A stretch of DNA of 64,000 nucleotides from Roseovarius nanhaiticus (GTDB taxonomy: Bacteria; Pseudomonadota; Alphaproteobacteria; Rhodobacterales; Rhodobacteraceae): positions 1,922,001-1,986,000 of the forward strand of contig NZ_FTNV01000001.1 in NCBI RefSeq assembly GCF_900156535.1, in the 5' to 3' direction. Positions 8,631 through 17,350 of the stretch are shown piece after piece (the stretch's first letter is position 1; each line of letters opens with the position of its first letter). The notes under the pieces are model-generated. The model did not search any database. It saw only the letters and a program-made list of their open reading frames with translations, and was not told the DNA's origin. A program made the position numbers and the translations under genes.

Positions 8631-10481
8631 TCAGGCCTGCGCCCGCTCCAGTTTTTCCAAGGCGCGCATCCAGAGGGATTCGGCGCGCTCCTGCGCTTCC
8701 ATCACCTCGGAATACTTCTTTTGCCAGACGGTCGCTTCGTCCTTGTTGTCCTCGTCATACATCGCCGGATCGGCCAGCTTCTTGGCCAGCTTGTCGGCCA
8801 TTGTGCTCAGCTTTTCAACGCGTTCTTCGCATTTCCTCACGTCCTGCTTGAGCGCGGTGATCGCGTCCTTGGAAGGGCGCTTGGGCTTTTGCTCCTTGGC
8901 CTTTTCCTTGGGCGCGGGCTTGTCACCGGCCAGCAGCATGGCGCGATAGCTTTCCAGATCGCCATCATAGCTCGCAACGCGCCCGTCCTTGACCAACCAT
9001 AACCGGTCGGCGACGAGGCTGAGAAGGTGCATGTCGTGGCTGACGAGGATCACGGCGCCCGTATAGGCGGTCAGCGCCTCGACCAGCGCCTCGCGCGATT
9101 CGATGTCGAGATGGTTCGTCGGCTCGTCGAGGATCAGCATGTGAGGCGCGTCGATGGTCGCCAGCATGAGGCTGAGCCGCGCCTTTTGCCCACCCGAGAG
9201 TTTGCCCACCAGCGTTTCGGCCTGCTCGGCGCCGATGCCGAAGCCGCCAAGGCGCGCGCGCAGGCGCGACGGCGTCTCGCCGGGGCGCAGGCGCCGGATA
9301 TGATCGATGGGCGTCTCGTCGACATGCAGCTCCTCGACCTGGTGTTGGGCGAAGAAACCGACGCGCAGCTTGGACGAGGTGGTCATCTTGCCGCCCATCG
9401 CTTCAAGTTTGCCAGCCAAGAGCTTGGAGAGCGTTGATTTTCCCTCGCCGTTCTTGCCCAGAAGGGCGATGCGGTCATCCTGGTCGATCCTGAGGTCGAG
9501 CCGCTGCAGGATCGCCTTGCCGTCATAGCCGACCGATCCGCCCTCCATATGGATGATGGGCGGCGACAACTCTTCGGGCGAGGGGAAGGTGAAGCGTTTC
9601 AGCGCGGCCTCTTGCGGGGTCGTGATCGGCTTCATCTTGGCGATCATCTTGAGGCGCGATTGCGCCTGCACCGCTTTGGACGCCTTGGCGCGGAACCGGT
9701 CGACAAAGCTTTGTAGATGCGCGCGGCGCGCCTCTTGTTTCTTGGCTTCGGATTCGGCGGCAGCGAGACGGGCGGCGCGCGTTTCGGCAAACGTGTCGTA
9801 GGCGCCGTTATAGAGCGTCAGCTTTTTATCCTCGAGATGCAGGATCGAGCCGACGGCGCGGTTCAGAAGGCCGCGGTCGTGGCTGACGATCAGCACGGTG
9901 TGCGGATAGCGCGCGAGGTAGGTTTCCAGCCAGAGGGCGCCCTCGAGGTCGAGATAGTTCGTCGGCTCGTCCAGTAGCAAGAGATCGGGCTGGGAAAAAA
10001 GGACGGCGGCCAGCGCCACACGCATCCGCCATCCGCCAGAGAAGGCCGAGCAGGGCTGGCGCTGCGCATCGTCGTCAAAGCCGAGGCCCTTGAGGATCGA
10101 GGCGGCGCGCGCCTCGGCGCCCCAGGCGTCAATATCGCTAAGGCGCGTCTGTACTTCGGCGATACGCGCGGGATCGGTTGCCGTTTCGGCTTCTGCCAGC
10201 AAGTTCGCGCGCTCGGTATCGGCAGCCAGAACCGTGTCGATCAGCGACACCTCGTTGCCCGGCACCTCTTGGCTGACACCGCCGATGCGTGCGCGCTGGG
10301 GCAGGGTGATGGACCCGCCCTCCAGCGCCAGCTCGCCCCGGATGATGCGAAAGAGCGTGGTCTTGCCCGTGCCGTTGCGGCCCACGATGCCCACCTTGTG
10401 GCCATCCGGGATACTCGCCGAAGCGTTTTCGATCAGCGGGCGGCCCGCGACGGAATAGGATATGTCATCAATGCGCAGCAT
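8631..10481 (-). CDS. ABC-F family ATPase (YheS/Uup-like)
   Basis: ABC-F proteins are soluble twin-ATPase factors that act on the ribosome rather than transporters. The 616-aa product has two nucleotide-binding domains with Walker [10 protein letters not shown] and GKNGEGKST, signatures SGGWRMR and SGGQKARL, and Walker [13 protein letters not shown] and [12 protein letters not shown] long charged interdomain linker precedes residue 300. A C-terminal coiled coil ([15 protein letters not shown] onwards) resembles YheS and Uup. ATG 10479-10481 is chosen because homologues begin [11 protein letters not shown] second ABC-F gene lies at 55054. Confidence 0.92.
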   Translation of the reverse strand: MLRIDDISYSVAGRPLIENASASIPDGHKVGIVGRNGTGKTTLFRIIRGELALEGGSITLPQRARIGGVSQEVPGNEVSLIDTVLAADTERANLLAEAETATDPARIAEVQTRLSDIDAWGAEARAASILKGLGFDDDAQRQPCSAFSGGWRMRVALAAVLFSQPDLLLLDEPTNYLDLEGALWLETYLARYPHTVLIVSHDRGLLNRAVGSILHLEDKKLTLYNGAYDTFAETRAARLAAAESEAKKQEARRAHLQSFVDRFRAKASKAVQAQSRLKMIAKMKPITTPQEAALKRFTFPSPEELSPPIIHMEGGSVGYDGKAILQRLDLRIDQDDRIALLGKNGEGKSTLSKLLAGKLEAMGGKMTTSSKLRVGFFAQHQVEELHVDETPIDHIRRLRPGETPSRLRARLGGFGIGAEQAETLVGKLSGGQKARLSLMLATIDAPHMLILDEPTNHLDIESREALVEALTAYTGAVILVSHDMHLLSLVADRLWLVKDGRVASYDGDLESYRAMLLAGDKPAPKEKAKEQKPKRPSKDAITALKQDVRKCEERVEKLSTMADKLAKKLADPAMYDEDNKDEATVWQKKYSEVMEAQERAESLWMRALEKLERAQA

Positions 10482-10615
10482 GTGGCACGCCATGCCTTGT
10501 CCGCGCGCCCGCGTCAATCGCGCCTTTTCATGCGCCAGCCCCCATGCTATCGGGGCGCCAATCCAAACGGGGCGGGGCATTGGGCCTTGCCCGCATGACA
10601 TATGAAGAGGCTGAC

Positions 10616-11038
10616 ATGGCTAAAGAACGCACGCTGAGCATCATCAAACCCGACGCGACCGAGCGTAATCTGACCGGCAAGATCAACGCCAAGTTCGAGG
10701 ATGCGGGCCTGCGCATCGTCGCGCAGAAGCGCATTCACCTGACCCCGGCGCAGGCGGGCGAGTTCTACAAGGTCCATGCCGAGCGTCCCTTCTATGGCGA
10801 GCTGTGCGAGTTCATGGCTTCGGCGCCGGTCGTCGTCCAGGTGCTGGAAGGTGAGGGCGCCATTGCCAAGAACCGCGAAGTGATGGGCGCGACCAACCCC
10901 GCCGATGCCGCGGCCGGCACCATCCGCGCCGAATTCGCCGAGAGCGTCGGCGAAAACTCTGTCCACGGCTCGGATGCGCCCGAGACTGCGAAAGAGGAAA
11001 TCGCGTATTTCTTCTCGGGTCTCGAGCTGGTCGGCTAA
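10616..11038 (+). CDS. ndk: nucleoside diphosphate kinase
   Basis: Ndk equalises nucleoside triphosphate pools by transferring the gamma phosphate through a phospho-histidine. The 140-aa product is full length. It carries the N-terminal [12 protein letters not shown], the nucleotide-binding [17 protein letters not shown] and the catalytic-site motif NSVHGSD with its His. GAAGAGG precedes ATG 10616. Its last 4 nt overlap the end of the convergent TfoX_C-type gene, and its terminator lies inside that gene. Confidence 0.97.
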   Translation: MAKERTLSIIKPDATERNLTGKINAKFEDAGLRIVAQKRIHLTPAQAGEFYKVHAERPFYGELCEFMASAPVVVQVLEGEGAIAKNREVMGATNPADAAAGTIRAEFAESVGENSVHGSDAPETAKEEIAYFFSGLELVG

Positions 11039-11397
11039 ACGCCGGACCGCTTCGGGATCACACCGATCTCATCCAAGGCCGCATCCATCGGGGTGCGGCC
11101 TTTTTCTTTGGTATCAAGGGATTGGGCGGCATTCTTGATGTGGTCAAAGCGTTTGCGCAGGGCGACCTTCTCGTCGCCGTGGCAATCATTCCAAGGACGG
11201 CCCTGAAGACCCATGACCATGGCATAGTATCCGATGAAATGCGGCTGCGTGCCCGAAGCGATGAGCATCGCGTAGGCGGCATCAGGGCCCAGATCGCGCA
11301 GCGCATCCGCTGAATGGATGCCAGCGCGGGCGCAAGCGGCCTCGACGGCGGGGCCGAGATTGCGGATGGAGGAGACGGGATCAGGCGCGGCGCTCAT
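11035..11397 (-). CDS. TfoX/Sxy C-terminal-domain protein
   Basis: The 120-aa product consists only of the TfoX C-terminal helix-hairpin-like domain: [35 protein letters not shown] and [20 protein letters not shown]. The N-terminal domain of full-length TfoX/Sxy competence regulators is absent, so a competence role should not be assumed. Stand-alone forms of this domain are frequent in Rhodobacterales. It converges on ndk with a 4-nt overlap, and the ndk terminator hairpin is encoded within its last third. Confidence 0.8.
   Translation of the reverse strand: MSAAPDPVSSIRNLGPAVEAACARAGIHSADALRDLGPDAAYAMLIASGTQPHFIGYYAMVMGLQGRPWNDCHGDEKVALRKRFDHIKNAAQSLDTKEKGRTPMDAALDEIGVIPKRSGV
11075..11105 (+). 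terminator. rho-independent terminator of ndk
   Basis: A 12-bp stem (AAGGCCGCATCC with GGGTGCGGCCTT, one G-U pair) has the loop ATCG. TTTTT follows immediately. It lies 37 nt past the ndk stop and inside the opposite-strand TfoX_C-type coding sequence. Confidence 0.85.
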
Positions 11398-11436
11398 CTG
11401 CGCAGAGTATCGCCTGATCCGATGACCTGCCAGCGC

Positions 11437-11586
11437 CTAGATGCTGGCGAAATCGCTGAAGACCTGCCGCGAAATGATCTGCGGTTTGGACGCCACCTTG
11501 CGCGGCGCGGCGCGCTTTATCTGCGGCTTGGCAGGCGCGCCCGGCTTGGACGTCGGTGCCTTGGGGGCGGGGGTGGAATTTGGCAT
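11437..11586 (-). CDS. small Pro/Ala/Lys-rich basic protein, function unknown
   Basis: This is a 49-residue frame with a well placed AGGAG 7 nt before the ATG. The first 40 residues are low-complexity and basic (APKAPTSKPGAPAKPQIKR), and the tail is IISRQVFSDFASI. I do not recognise the family. The good ribosome site and isolated position between tfoX_C-like and mtkB support a real gene, but the composition could also arise by chance in GC-rich DNA. It has no signal peptide or membrane segment. Confidence 0.45.
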   Translation of the reverse strand: MPNSTPAPKAPTSKPGAPAKPQIKRAAPRKVASKPQIISRQVFSDFASI

Positions 11587-11733
11587 CGGAGTGCTCCTGT
11601 GAATAGGGTCACGCGCCGGAAATGCATCCAGCTGGCAGCTGGTGATGCAAAGCATGCTCGCCTCGAACCGGGGCGTGAATGCGGTGCAATTGAGGCAAAA
11701 TTTTGGCAAAGGCAATATGCTTTGAAAGACATC

Positions 11734-11758
11734 GGCGGGGCGCCACCCATGCCCCGCC
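11734..11758 (-). terminator. hairpin after mtkB
   Basis: The stem GGCGGGGC/GCCCCGCC (8 bp, 9-nt loop) begins 13 nt after the mtkB stop on the minus strand. It has no clear U-tract but is followed by GATGTCTTTC. It is the probable end of the mcl-mtkA-mtkB transcript. Confidence 0.5.
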
Positions 11759-11770
11759 AACTCTTTGCAA

Positions 11771-12649
11771 TCACATCATCTTTTCCACCGCTGGCCCGAA
11801 GGCCGAGGGGGTGGGCACAATTGTCACACCCGCATCCGACAAGATTTCGACCTTTTCCTGCGCCGACTCGCCGAAGGCCGACACGATTGCGCCCGCATGC
11901 CCCATGCGCCGCCCTTTGGGCGCCGAAAGGCCTGCGACATAGGCCGCGACAGGCTTGGTCATGTGGTCGCGGATATATTCGGCGGCGGCTGCCTCTTGCG
12001 GGCCGCCGATTTCCCCCACCATAACGACCGCATCGGTGCCTTCGTCCTGCTCGAAAAGCTCCAGGATATCGCGAAAGCTGGACCCGTTGATGGGATCGCC
12101 GCCGATGCCGACGGAGGTGCTGACCCCGATCCCGCGTGCCTTCATCTGGCTGGCCGCCTCGTAGCCCAGCGTGCCCGAGCGGCCCACGATGCCGACGCGC
12201 CCTGGCAGATAGATCGAGGGCGGCATGAGGCCCGCAAAGGCCTGGCCGGGCGAGATGATGCCCGCGCAGTTCGGCCCGATCAAACGCATGCGGCGCGCCT
12301 CCTTGTAGCGGCGCATGTAGCGTTTGACGCGGATCATGTCCTGCGTCGGGATGCCATCGGCGATGCACACGCAGGTCTCGATCCCGGCATCGGCGCATTC
12401 CATGATCGAATCCGCCGCGAAAGGGGGCGGCACGAAACTGACCGCGAAGGTCGCGCCCGTCTCGGCCACGGCGCCCTTGACGGTGTTGAAAACGGGCAGG
12501 CCGTTATGCAGCGCGCCACCCTTGCCGGGCGTGACGCCGCCGACGACATTGGTGCCGTAGGCGCGCATATCCTCGGCATGAAAGCTGCCTATGCGGCCCG
12601 TCAGGCCAAGGACCAGAACCTTGGTTGTCTTGTCGATCAGGATGCTCAT
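11771..12649 (-). CDS. mtkB: malate--CoA ligase (malate thiokinase) alpha subunit
   Basis: MtkAB makes malyl-CoA from malate, CoA and ATP, feeding malyl-CoA lyase in the serine cycle. The 292-aa product is of the SucD/MtkB type. It has a CoA-binding Rossmann domain ([18 protein letters not shown]) and a ligase domain with [12 protein letters not shown]. The catalytic phosphohistidine lies in [11 protein letters not shown]. Overall it resembles succinyl-CoA synthetase alpha; the malate assignment comes from linkage to mcl and sga. ATG overlaps the mtkA stop (ATGA), so the two subunits are coupled. TCA-cycle sucCD would be expected next to sucAB or mdh instead. Confidence 0.88.
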   Translation of the reverse strand: MSILIDKTTKVLVLGLTGRIGSFHAEDMRAYGTNVVGGVTPGKGGALHNGLPVFNTVKGAVAETGATFAVSFVPPPFAADSIMECADAGIETCVCIADGIPTQDMIRVKRYMRRYKEARRMRLIGPNCAGIISPGQAFAGLMPPSIYLPGRVGIVGRSGTLGYEAASQMKARGIGVSTSVGIGGDPINGSSFRDILELFEQDEGTDAVVMVGEIGGPQEAAAAEYIRDHMTKPVAAYVAGLSAPKGRRMGHAGAIVSAFGESAQEKVEILSDAGVTIVPTPSAFGPAVEKMM

Positions 12650-13845
12650 TGTGCTGCCTCCGCCGTGGTGGATGGGTTTCCGGTGGCCTTCCAGGCTGCG
12701 ACCACTTGTTCTGCGGCCTCGGCCAGCGTCTCGGTCGTGGTGATGTCGAGGCCGCTTTCGGCCAGAACCTTGCGGCCCTCGTCCACATTCGTGCCCGACA
12801 GGCGCACGACCAGCGGCATGGTCAGGTTCAATTCCTTGACGGCGCGCACGACACCCTCGGCGATCCAGTCGCAGCGGTTGATACCGGCAAATATGTTGAC
12901 GAGGATCGCCTCGACCTTGGGATCGTTGAGCACGGCCTTGAACGACATCAGCACCCGCTCGGGGCTGGCGCCGCCGCCGACATCGAGGAAATTGGCAGGC
13001 TCGCCGCCCGACATCTTGATCATGTCCAGCGTGGCCATGGCGAGGCCCGCGCCGTTGACGATGCAGCCGATATGCCCCTCGAGGCCGATGTAATTCAGCC
13101 CGCGATCCTCGGCATAGGTCTCGCGCGGGTCCTCCTGGCTCTTGTCGCGCAGCTCGGAAATTTCGGGATGGCGGAAAAGAGCATTGGCGTCGAAGCTGAG
13201 CTTGGCGTCCAGCGCAACGATCTCGCCCGATTTGGTCACGACCAGCGGATTGATCTCCAGCATGGCGGCGTCCATCTCGTCCATCGCGCGGTAGGCGCCG
13301 GTGATCTGCTTGACTGCCTGCGGGATCAGCCCGGGCTCCAGCCCCAGCTGAAAGGCGATCTCGCGCGCCTGAAAGGCCTGCATGCCGACGGCGGGGTCGA
13401 CGACAGAGCGGATGATGCTGCCCGGCTCATTGGCCGAGATATCCTCGATTTCCATTCCGCCCTGGGCGGAGGCAACGACGACGACGCGCTCCTCGGTGCG
13501 GTCCATGACGAAGCCAAGATAAAGCTCCTGCGCAATGTCCGTGGCTTCCTCGATATAGAGCCGGCCCACCAGCTTGCCCTGCGGTCCGGTCTGATGCGTG
13601 ACCAGCTTGCGGCCCAGCATCCATGTGGCGGCTTCCGCGATCTCGTCATCGGTGCTGCAGATCTTGACGCCGCCCACCTTGCCGCGCGCGCCGGAATGGA
13701 TCTGCGCCTTGACCACGACGCGCTCGCCCGACAGCTCTTGGGCGCGGTAGACGGCCTGCTCGGGGGAGTAGGCGATGCCGCCTCTGGGCACGTTGACGCC
13801 GAATTTCTTCAGCAAATCCTTGGCCTGATATTCGTGAATATCCAT
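12646..13845 (-). CDS. mtkA: malate--CoA ligase (malate thiokinase) beta subunit
   Basis: This is the ATP-grasp subunit of malate thiokinase, partner of mtkB. The 399-aa product begins [16 protein letters not shown]. It shows the nucleotide-binding [14 protein letters not shown], the metal site [10 protein letters not shown] and [13 protein letters not shown]. The C-terminal CoA-ligase domain contains [18 protein letters not shown]. It is close to SucC in layout, and its context (9 nt downstream of mcl, overlapping mtkB) supports malate rather than succinate as substrate. Confidence 0.88.
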   Translation of the reverse strand: MDIHEYQAKDLLKKFGVNVPRGGIAYSPEQAVYRAQELSGERVVVKAQIHSGARGKVGGVKICSTDDEIAEAATWMLGRKLVTHQTGPQGKLVGRLYIEEATDIAQELYLGFVMDRTEERVVVVASAQGGMEIEDISANEPGSIIRSVVDPAVGMQAFQAREIAFQLGLEPGLIPQAVKQITGAYRAMDEMDAAMLEINPLVVTKSGEIVALDAKLSFDANALFRHPEISELRDKSQEDPRETYAEDRGLNYIGLEGHIGCIVNGAGLAMATLDMIKMSGGEPANFLDVGGGASPERVLMSFKAVLNDPKVEAILVNIFAGINRCDWIAEGVVRAVKELNLTMPLVVRLSGTNVDEGRKVLAESGLDITTTETLAEAAEQVVAAWKATGNPSTTAEAAQ

Positions 13846-13854
13846 GGGGTTACC

Positions 13855-14796
13855 TCATCCCTTGGCCGCGATGGCATCGGCCACCTGCAGCACATTATTC
13901 GCCATCCGCTCACTTGCCGCGTCGATCATCTTGCCGTCGAGGCTGGCCGCGCCCTTGCCCTCGGCCTCGGCCTTGCGCAGCTCTTCGATGATGCGGCGGG
14001 CGCGGGTGACTTCGGCCTCGGGGGGCGAGAACGTCTCGTTCGCCAGCGCGATCTGGCTGGGGTGAATGGCCCACTTACCTTCGATCCCGAGGGCGGCGGC
14101 GCGCTTGGCCGAGAGGGTGTAGCCGTCGGGATCGCTGAAATCGCCAAAAGGGCCGTCGATGGCGCGTAAGCCATAGGCGCGGCAGGCGACTGTCATGCGG
14201 CTGAGCGCGAAATGCCACTGATCGCCCGGATAATCGGGGTTCAGCCCGCCGATGACCACGGTGCGCGCGCGGTTCGAGGCCGCGTAATCCGCCACGCCGA
14301 AATGCAGCGCCTCCAGCCGTCCGGGTGCGGCGGCGATCGCCTCGACATTGGCCATGCCGAGCGCGGTCTCGATCAGCGCCTCGAGGCCGATCTGGTGCTT
14401 TAGCCCCATCGCCACTTCGATCTGGCTGACCATGGTTTCGACGGTGTAAAGATCGCCCGGCACGCCGACCTTGGGCACGAGGATCGTGTCCACATGGCTC
14501 CCCGCCTGCTCGAGGATATCGACCACATCGCGATACATGTAATGCGTGTCGAGACCGTTGATGCGGATCGACATCGTCTTGCCCTTGGCGCGCCAGTCGA
14601 TGTCGTTCAGCGCCTCGATGATGTTCTTGCGCGCCTGCACCTTGTCAGGGGGCGCCACGGCATCCTCGAGATCGAGAAAGATGTAATCGACATCGCTGTC
14701 GGCGGCCTTCTCGATCATTGACGGGTTCGAGCCGGGCACGGCCAGCTCGGATCGCTGCAGGCGCTGTTTCTTGAGCGGGTGCAAGGTGTAGCTCAT
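13855..14796 (-). CDS. mcl: L-malyl-CoA/beta-methylmalyl-CoA lyase
   Basis: This lyase cleaves malyl-CoA to acetyl-CoA and glyoxylate, closing the serine cycle; related enzymes also act on beta-methylmalyl-CoA. The 313-aa product is of the HpcH/HpaI-CitE superfamily: SELAVPGSNPSMIEKA, the metal-binding IFLDLEDAVAP, ILVPKVGVPGD, and the C-terminal KWAIHPSQI with a lid region. ATG 14796 has GAAGGA upstream. It is first in an mcl-mtkA-mtkB operon. An inverted repeat, CGGGTAG-N7-CTACCCG, lies about 115 bp upstream, almost identical to one before sga. Confidence 0.92.
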   Translation of the reverse strand: MSYTLHPLKKQRLQRSELAVPGSNPSMIEKAADSDVDYIFLDLEDAVAPPDKVQARKNIIEALNDIDWRAKGKTMSIRINGLDTHYMYRDVVDILEQAGSHVDTILVPKVGVPGDLYTVETMVSQIEVAMGLKHQIGLEALIETALGMANVEAIAAAPGRLEALHFGVADYAASNRARTVVIGGLNPDYPGDQWHFALSRMTVACRAYGLRAIDGPFGDFSDPDGYTLSAKRAAALGIEGKWAIHPSQIALANETFSPPEAEVTRARRIIEELRKAEAEGKGAASLDGKMIDAASERMANNVLQVADAIAAKG

Positions 14797-14910
14797 CTCG
14801 GTATCCTTCCTCGGGACGATGTCATGAGGATCAGGATGCCGGGATGCGCGCGCGCCGCATACTTTCGCACGGGTAGCATCGACAGGGTGCAGATGCGGCA
14901 TGGCGCCGAA

Positions 14911-14932
14911 CGGGTAGGGCGGGGCTACCCGG
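14911..14932. promoter_or_regulatory. inverted-repeat operator upstream of mcl
   Basis: Perfect 7-nt arms CGGGTAG and CTACCCG are separated by 7 nt. The whole element differs at one spacer base from the copy at 16563-16584 upstream of sga. A second small dyad, ACCG-tatg-CGGT, follows at 14943-14954. The sharing of this element by two serine-cycle genes suggests one regulator for both. Confidence 0.7.
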
Positions 14933-14960
14933 ACACAGCGCTACCGTATGCGGTGGGGTG

Positions 14961-14980
14961 CGGAATGCGCGCGCATTCCG
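14961..14980. repeat. perfect 20-bp palindrome
   Basis: The half-site CGGAATGCGC is followed directly by its exact reverse complement. It lies between the mcl operator and the end of the 75-aa gene. It could be an operator or the folded end of the upstream transcript. Confidence 0.6.
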
Positions 14981-14983
14981 ACT

Positions 14984-15005
14984 GCGGAAAATACGATTTT
15001 TCCGC
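14984..15005 (-). terminator. stem-loop at the stop of the 75-aa gene
   Basis: An 8-bp stem, GCGGAAAA against TTTTCCGC with loop TACGAT, touches the TAG stop of the 75-aa gene. It is A/U-rich near the loop and has no trailing U-run, so its terminator role is tentative. Confidence 0.4.
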
Positions 15006-15232
15006 TAGAGCACGATGCGCATCGGCTCGTTATTGCAAAAGATGATCATCTGGCCGGCATTGGTGACGGCGTGATATCCGCGGCGTTTCAGCTCGGCGAC
15101 AAACCGGTCGCGCCCGACATAGCGATCGATGTGATCCAGCTTGCGGCGCAAAACACTCCCGCCTTGCGCCGATTGCGCGCCGAAGAGGCTTTGCATCCAT
15201 TGCTCGGGCGTCATGGTGATGGGGGTATTCAT
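15005..15232 (-). CDS. conserved small protein, function unknown
   Basis: The 75-aa product begins MNTPITMTPEQWMQSLFG. It continues with a conserved-looking core (VLRRKLDHIDRYVGRDRF, AELKRRGYHAVTNAGQ) and ends IIFCNNEPMRIVL. From memory, similar short Rhodobacterales proteins occur and some are mislabelled as phosphoribosylanthranilate isomerase; nothing here resembles that enzyme. Two ATGs are possible (15238 and 15232). The upstream one is inside a strong hairpin, so I prefer 15232. It is sandwiched between sga and mcl on the same strand, suggesting a link to the serine-cycle unit. Confidence 0.7.
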   Translation of the reverse strand: MNTPITMTPEQWMQSLFGAQSAQGGSVLRRKLDHIDRYVGRDRFVAELKRRGYHAVTNAGQMIIFCNNEPMRIVL

Positions 15233-15235
15233 GCT

Positions 15236-15261
15236 CATGCCCCGACTTTCGCCGGGGCATG
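15236..15261 (-). promoter_or_regulatory. 26-nt hairpin between sga and the 75-aa gene
   Basis: The arms CATGCCCCG and CGGGGCATG pair perfectly over 9 bp. A G-U and a C-G pair then close a GAAA tetraloop. It lies 22 nt after the sga stop and buries an upstream ATG of the next gene. There is no U-tract, so it looks like an mRNA processing, stability or translation-control element rather than a terminator. Confidence 0.6.
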
Positions 15262-15283
15262 GTTAAAACGCGGTTAAGTGCAG

Positions 15284-16459
15284 TCAGGCGTGCTTGCGGT
15301 AATGCTCTTGCGCGGCGGCGACGCCTGCGCCGGGTGTGATCTTGGCGCCCGCGTCGCGCAGGGCCATCTCGGTCGCGGACAGCGCACCGCACAGCATCAC
15401 CGGGTTGAGCGAGCCCAGATGGCCGATGCGGAACGCCTTGCCCGCCAGCTTGTTCAGGCCGCTGCCCAGAGAGGTGCGGTACTTGGAGTAGGCGATCGAG
15501 ATCACCTCCTTGGCGTCCACGCCCTCGGGCGTGTAGATGGCCGAGACGGTATTGGACTGCCATTCGGGCGCGGCGGCGACCAGCTTGCATCCTTCCCACT
15601 GGGCCACGGCCTGGCGCACGCCTTCGGCAAGGTAGGCGTGGCGCGCCCACACGGCCTCCATGCCCTCGGCCAACATCATGTCCAGCGACACACGCAGGCC
15701 GCGCAAAAGCTGCGTGGGCGGCGTGTAGGGGAAATACCCAGTGTCGTTCAGCTTGATCATCTCATCGAAGGCAAAATAGCTGCGCGGCATCTTGGGGCTG
15801 TTCGATGCGTTGATCGCCAGCGCCTTGTCCGACACACCCAGAAATCCAAGACCCGCAGGCAGCATGAAGCCCTTTTGCGAGCCTGCCACGGCCAGATCGA
15901 CGCCCCAGTCCTCCTGCTCGAACGGGATCGAGCCGATGGCGCTGACGCCGTCCACAAAGAGCAGCGCGGGGTGGCTCGCCGCGTCCAGCGCATCGCGCAC
16001 GGCCTTCACGTCGGAGGTGACGCCCGTGGCCGTCTCGTTATGGGTGACAAAAACGGCCTTGATCGCGTGGTCGGTGTCAGCCTTCAGCTTGGCCGCATAC
16101 TCTTCGACCGGCACGCCCTTGCCCCATTCGACCTCGATCAGGTCGACGTCGAGGTTCAGACGCTCGGCCATATCGGCCCAGAGCAGCGAAAACTGCCCAA
16201 AGCGCGCCATCAGCACCTTGTCGCCCGGCGCCAAGGTGTTCGAGATGGCGGATTCCCATGCGCCGGTGCCCGAGGACGGGTAGATGAAGACGCGGCCATT
16301 GCGCAGGCGGAACGCCTTCTTGATGTCCTCCAGAACGGGGCGGACGAAGTCGCAGAAATCGGGCGCGCGCATGTCTTCCATGGGAATGTTCATCGCCTGG
16401 CGCACCTCTTCGGGAACGTTCGTGGGGCCGGGAATATAGAGGTGGGAAAAGCCGTGCAT
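15284..16459 (-). CDS. sga: serine--glyoxylate aminotransferase
   Basis: This PLP enzyme converts glyoxylate and serine to glycine and hydroxypyruvate, a key serine-cycle step. The 391-aa class V aminotransferase begins [19 protein letters not shown]. It shows [16 protein letters not shown], the PLP-phosphate and ring contacts [11 protein letters not shown] and the Schiff-base lysine in [15 protein letters not shown], followed by [16 protein letters not shown] 16459 has AAGGAG upstream. BhcA of the beta-hydroxyaspartate cycle belongs to the same family, but bhcBCD are absent here while mtkAB-mcl are present. The inverted-repeat operator lies about 104 bp upstream. Confidence 0.92.
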   Translation of the reverse strand: MHGFSHLYIPGPTNVPEEVRQAMNIPMEDMRAPDFCDFVRPVLEDIKKAFRLRNGRVFIYPSSGTGAWESAISNTLAPGDKVLMARFGQFSLLWADMAERLNLDVDLIEVEWGKGVPVEEYAAKLKADTDHAIKAVFVTHNETATGVTSDVKAVRDALDAASHPALLFVDGVSAIGSIPFEQEDWGVDLAVAGSQKGFMLPAGLGFLGVSDKALAINASNSPKMPRSYFAFDEMIKLNDTGYFPYTPPTQLLRGLRVSLDMMLAEGMEAVWARHAYLAEGVRQAVAQWEGCKLVAAAPEWQSNTVSAIYTPEGVDAKEVISIAYSKYRTSLGSGLNKLAGKAFRIGHLGSLNPVMLCGALSATEMALRDAGAKITPGAGVAAAQEHYRKHA

Positions 16460-16562
16460 GTTGGAACTCCTTTTGCTGCGCCCATGTATCCTGCGCCCTG
16501 CACCGGGGCGCAATGCCCGAGTGCATGGCACCGGGCGCGATCTGCGCGCCATGTGCGCCAAA

Positions 16563-16584
16563 CGGGTAGGGCGGGCCTACCCGG
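16563..16584. promoter_or_regulatory. inverted-repeat operator upstream of sga
   Basis: CGGGTAG-N7-CTACCCG lies in the 249-bp gap between sga and the divergent LuxR-type gene. It is near-identical to the element before mcl. A second dyad, GATGG-cata-CCATC, follows at 16601-16614, paralleling the second small dyad at the mcl site. Confidence 0.7.
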
Positions 16585-16708
16585 CACGCCCGACGTACCC
16601 GATGGCATACCATCGCACACAGAAATATTGGGCAAAATCAGATGGTTCAGGGCGCAAACCGCGCAGAATTATCGTGACTTATTCCTGGTGATATGCAGCA
16701 ATCCATTC

Positions 16709-17335
16709 ATGGATGAGGCAAATCTGACAGATGCGCGCGTGATGGTCGCGGACCGGCAACTGATCGTTTGCCAGGGCATCGGCTCGCTTGTCGGGCAGAT
16801 CGACGGGATCGAGCTGGGCGTGTTCGTAACTGATCTGGCCGCCCTGCGCGCCGGCCTCGCGGCCGAGCGGGGGCGGCTGATCGTCATACTGGGCGTGCGC
16901 CTTGCCGATTGCGATCTGGCGACCGCGATGGAGACGATCCGGCGCGACAATCCTGCCGCGCTGGTCGTCGTCGTGGCGGACGAGAGCGAGTTCGCCTTTA
17001 TCCGCGCCGCGATCAAGGCGGGCGCGAACTCCGTCTGCACCATGCCCCAGATTCTGGTCAGCCTGCCGCGCATCCTGGGCAAGCTGGTCGAAGGGCATTC
17101 GATCCTGCCGACCGAGATCCTGCGCCGCCTTGCCAACGAGACGACCGACACGCTGTCACGGCGCGAGCATGAGATCCTGGGCCTTCTGGCGAACGGTCTG
17201 ACGAATTTCCAGATCTCGGCACGGCTCGGCCTGTCTGAAAACACGGTGAAGTATTACCTCAAGGCCATCTACCAAAAGCTGGATGTCAACTCGCGCGGGG
17301 CGGCCATCGCGAAATACGTGGCCGGGAACTACTGA
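16709..17335 (+). CDS. LuxR-family regulator with degenerate receiver domain
   Basis: The 208-aa product has an N-terminal receiver-like domain (about residues 8-130) and a C-terminal LuxR/NarL helix-turn-helix ([29 protein letters not shown] at the end). The residues needed for phosphorylation are missing. The strand-3 segment reads [11 protein letters not shown] with Gly where the acceptor Asp belongs, the N-terminal acidic pair is reduced to AD, and the conserved Lys before Pro is Met. It is probably a phosphorylation-independent regulator. It is divergent from sga and is the natural candidate to bind the CGGGTAG repeats. Start is uncertain: ATG 16709 or GTG 16688, neither with a clear ribosome site. 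Confidence 0.85.
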   Translation: MDEANLTDARVMVADRQLIVCQGIGSLVGQIDGIELGVFVTDLAALRAGLAAERGRLIVILGVRLADCDLATAMETIRRDNPAALVVVVADESEFAFIRAAIKAGANSVCTMPQILVSLPRILGKLVEGHSILPTEILRRLANETTDTLSRREHEILGLLANGLTNFQISARLGLSENTVKYYLKAIYQKLDVNSRGAAIAKYVAGNY

Positions 17336-17350
17336 CGGCGCGCCGCCCGC

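Noticed and set aside
11771-13845. Reading mtkAB as TCA-cycle sucCD
   Set aside because: Sequence alone cannot exclude it, but tight linkage to malyl-CoA lyase and serine--glyoxylate aminotransferase, and absence of sucAB or mdh, favours malate--CoA ligase.
12625-14169. Long 514-codon plus-strand frame across mtkA and mcl
   Set aside because: It is antisense to two well-identified serine-cycle genes and its translation is low-complexity with no recognisable domain.
15284-16459. Reading sga as bhcA of the beta-hydroxyaspartate cycle
   Set aside because: The same aminotransferase family occurs there, but bhcB, bhcC and bhcD are not adjacent and serine-cycle genes are.
15278-16708. Upstream extension of the LuxR-type gene frame to 685 codons
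   Set aside because: This part is antisense to sga. The receiver-like domain begins only after 16709.
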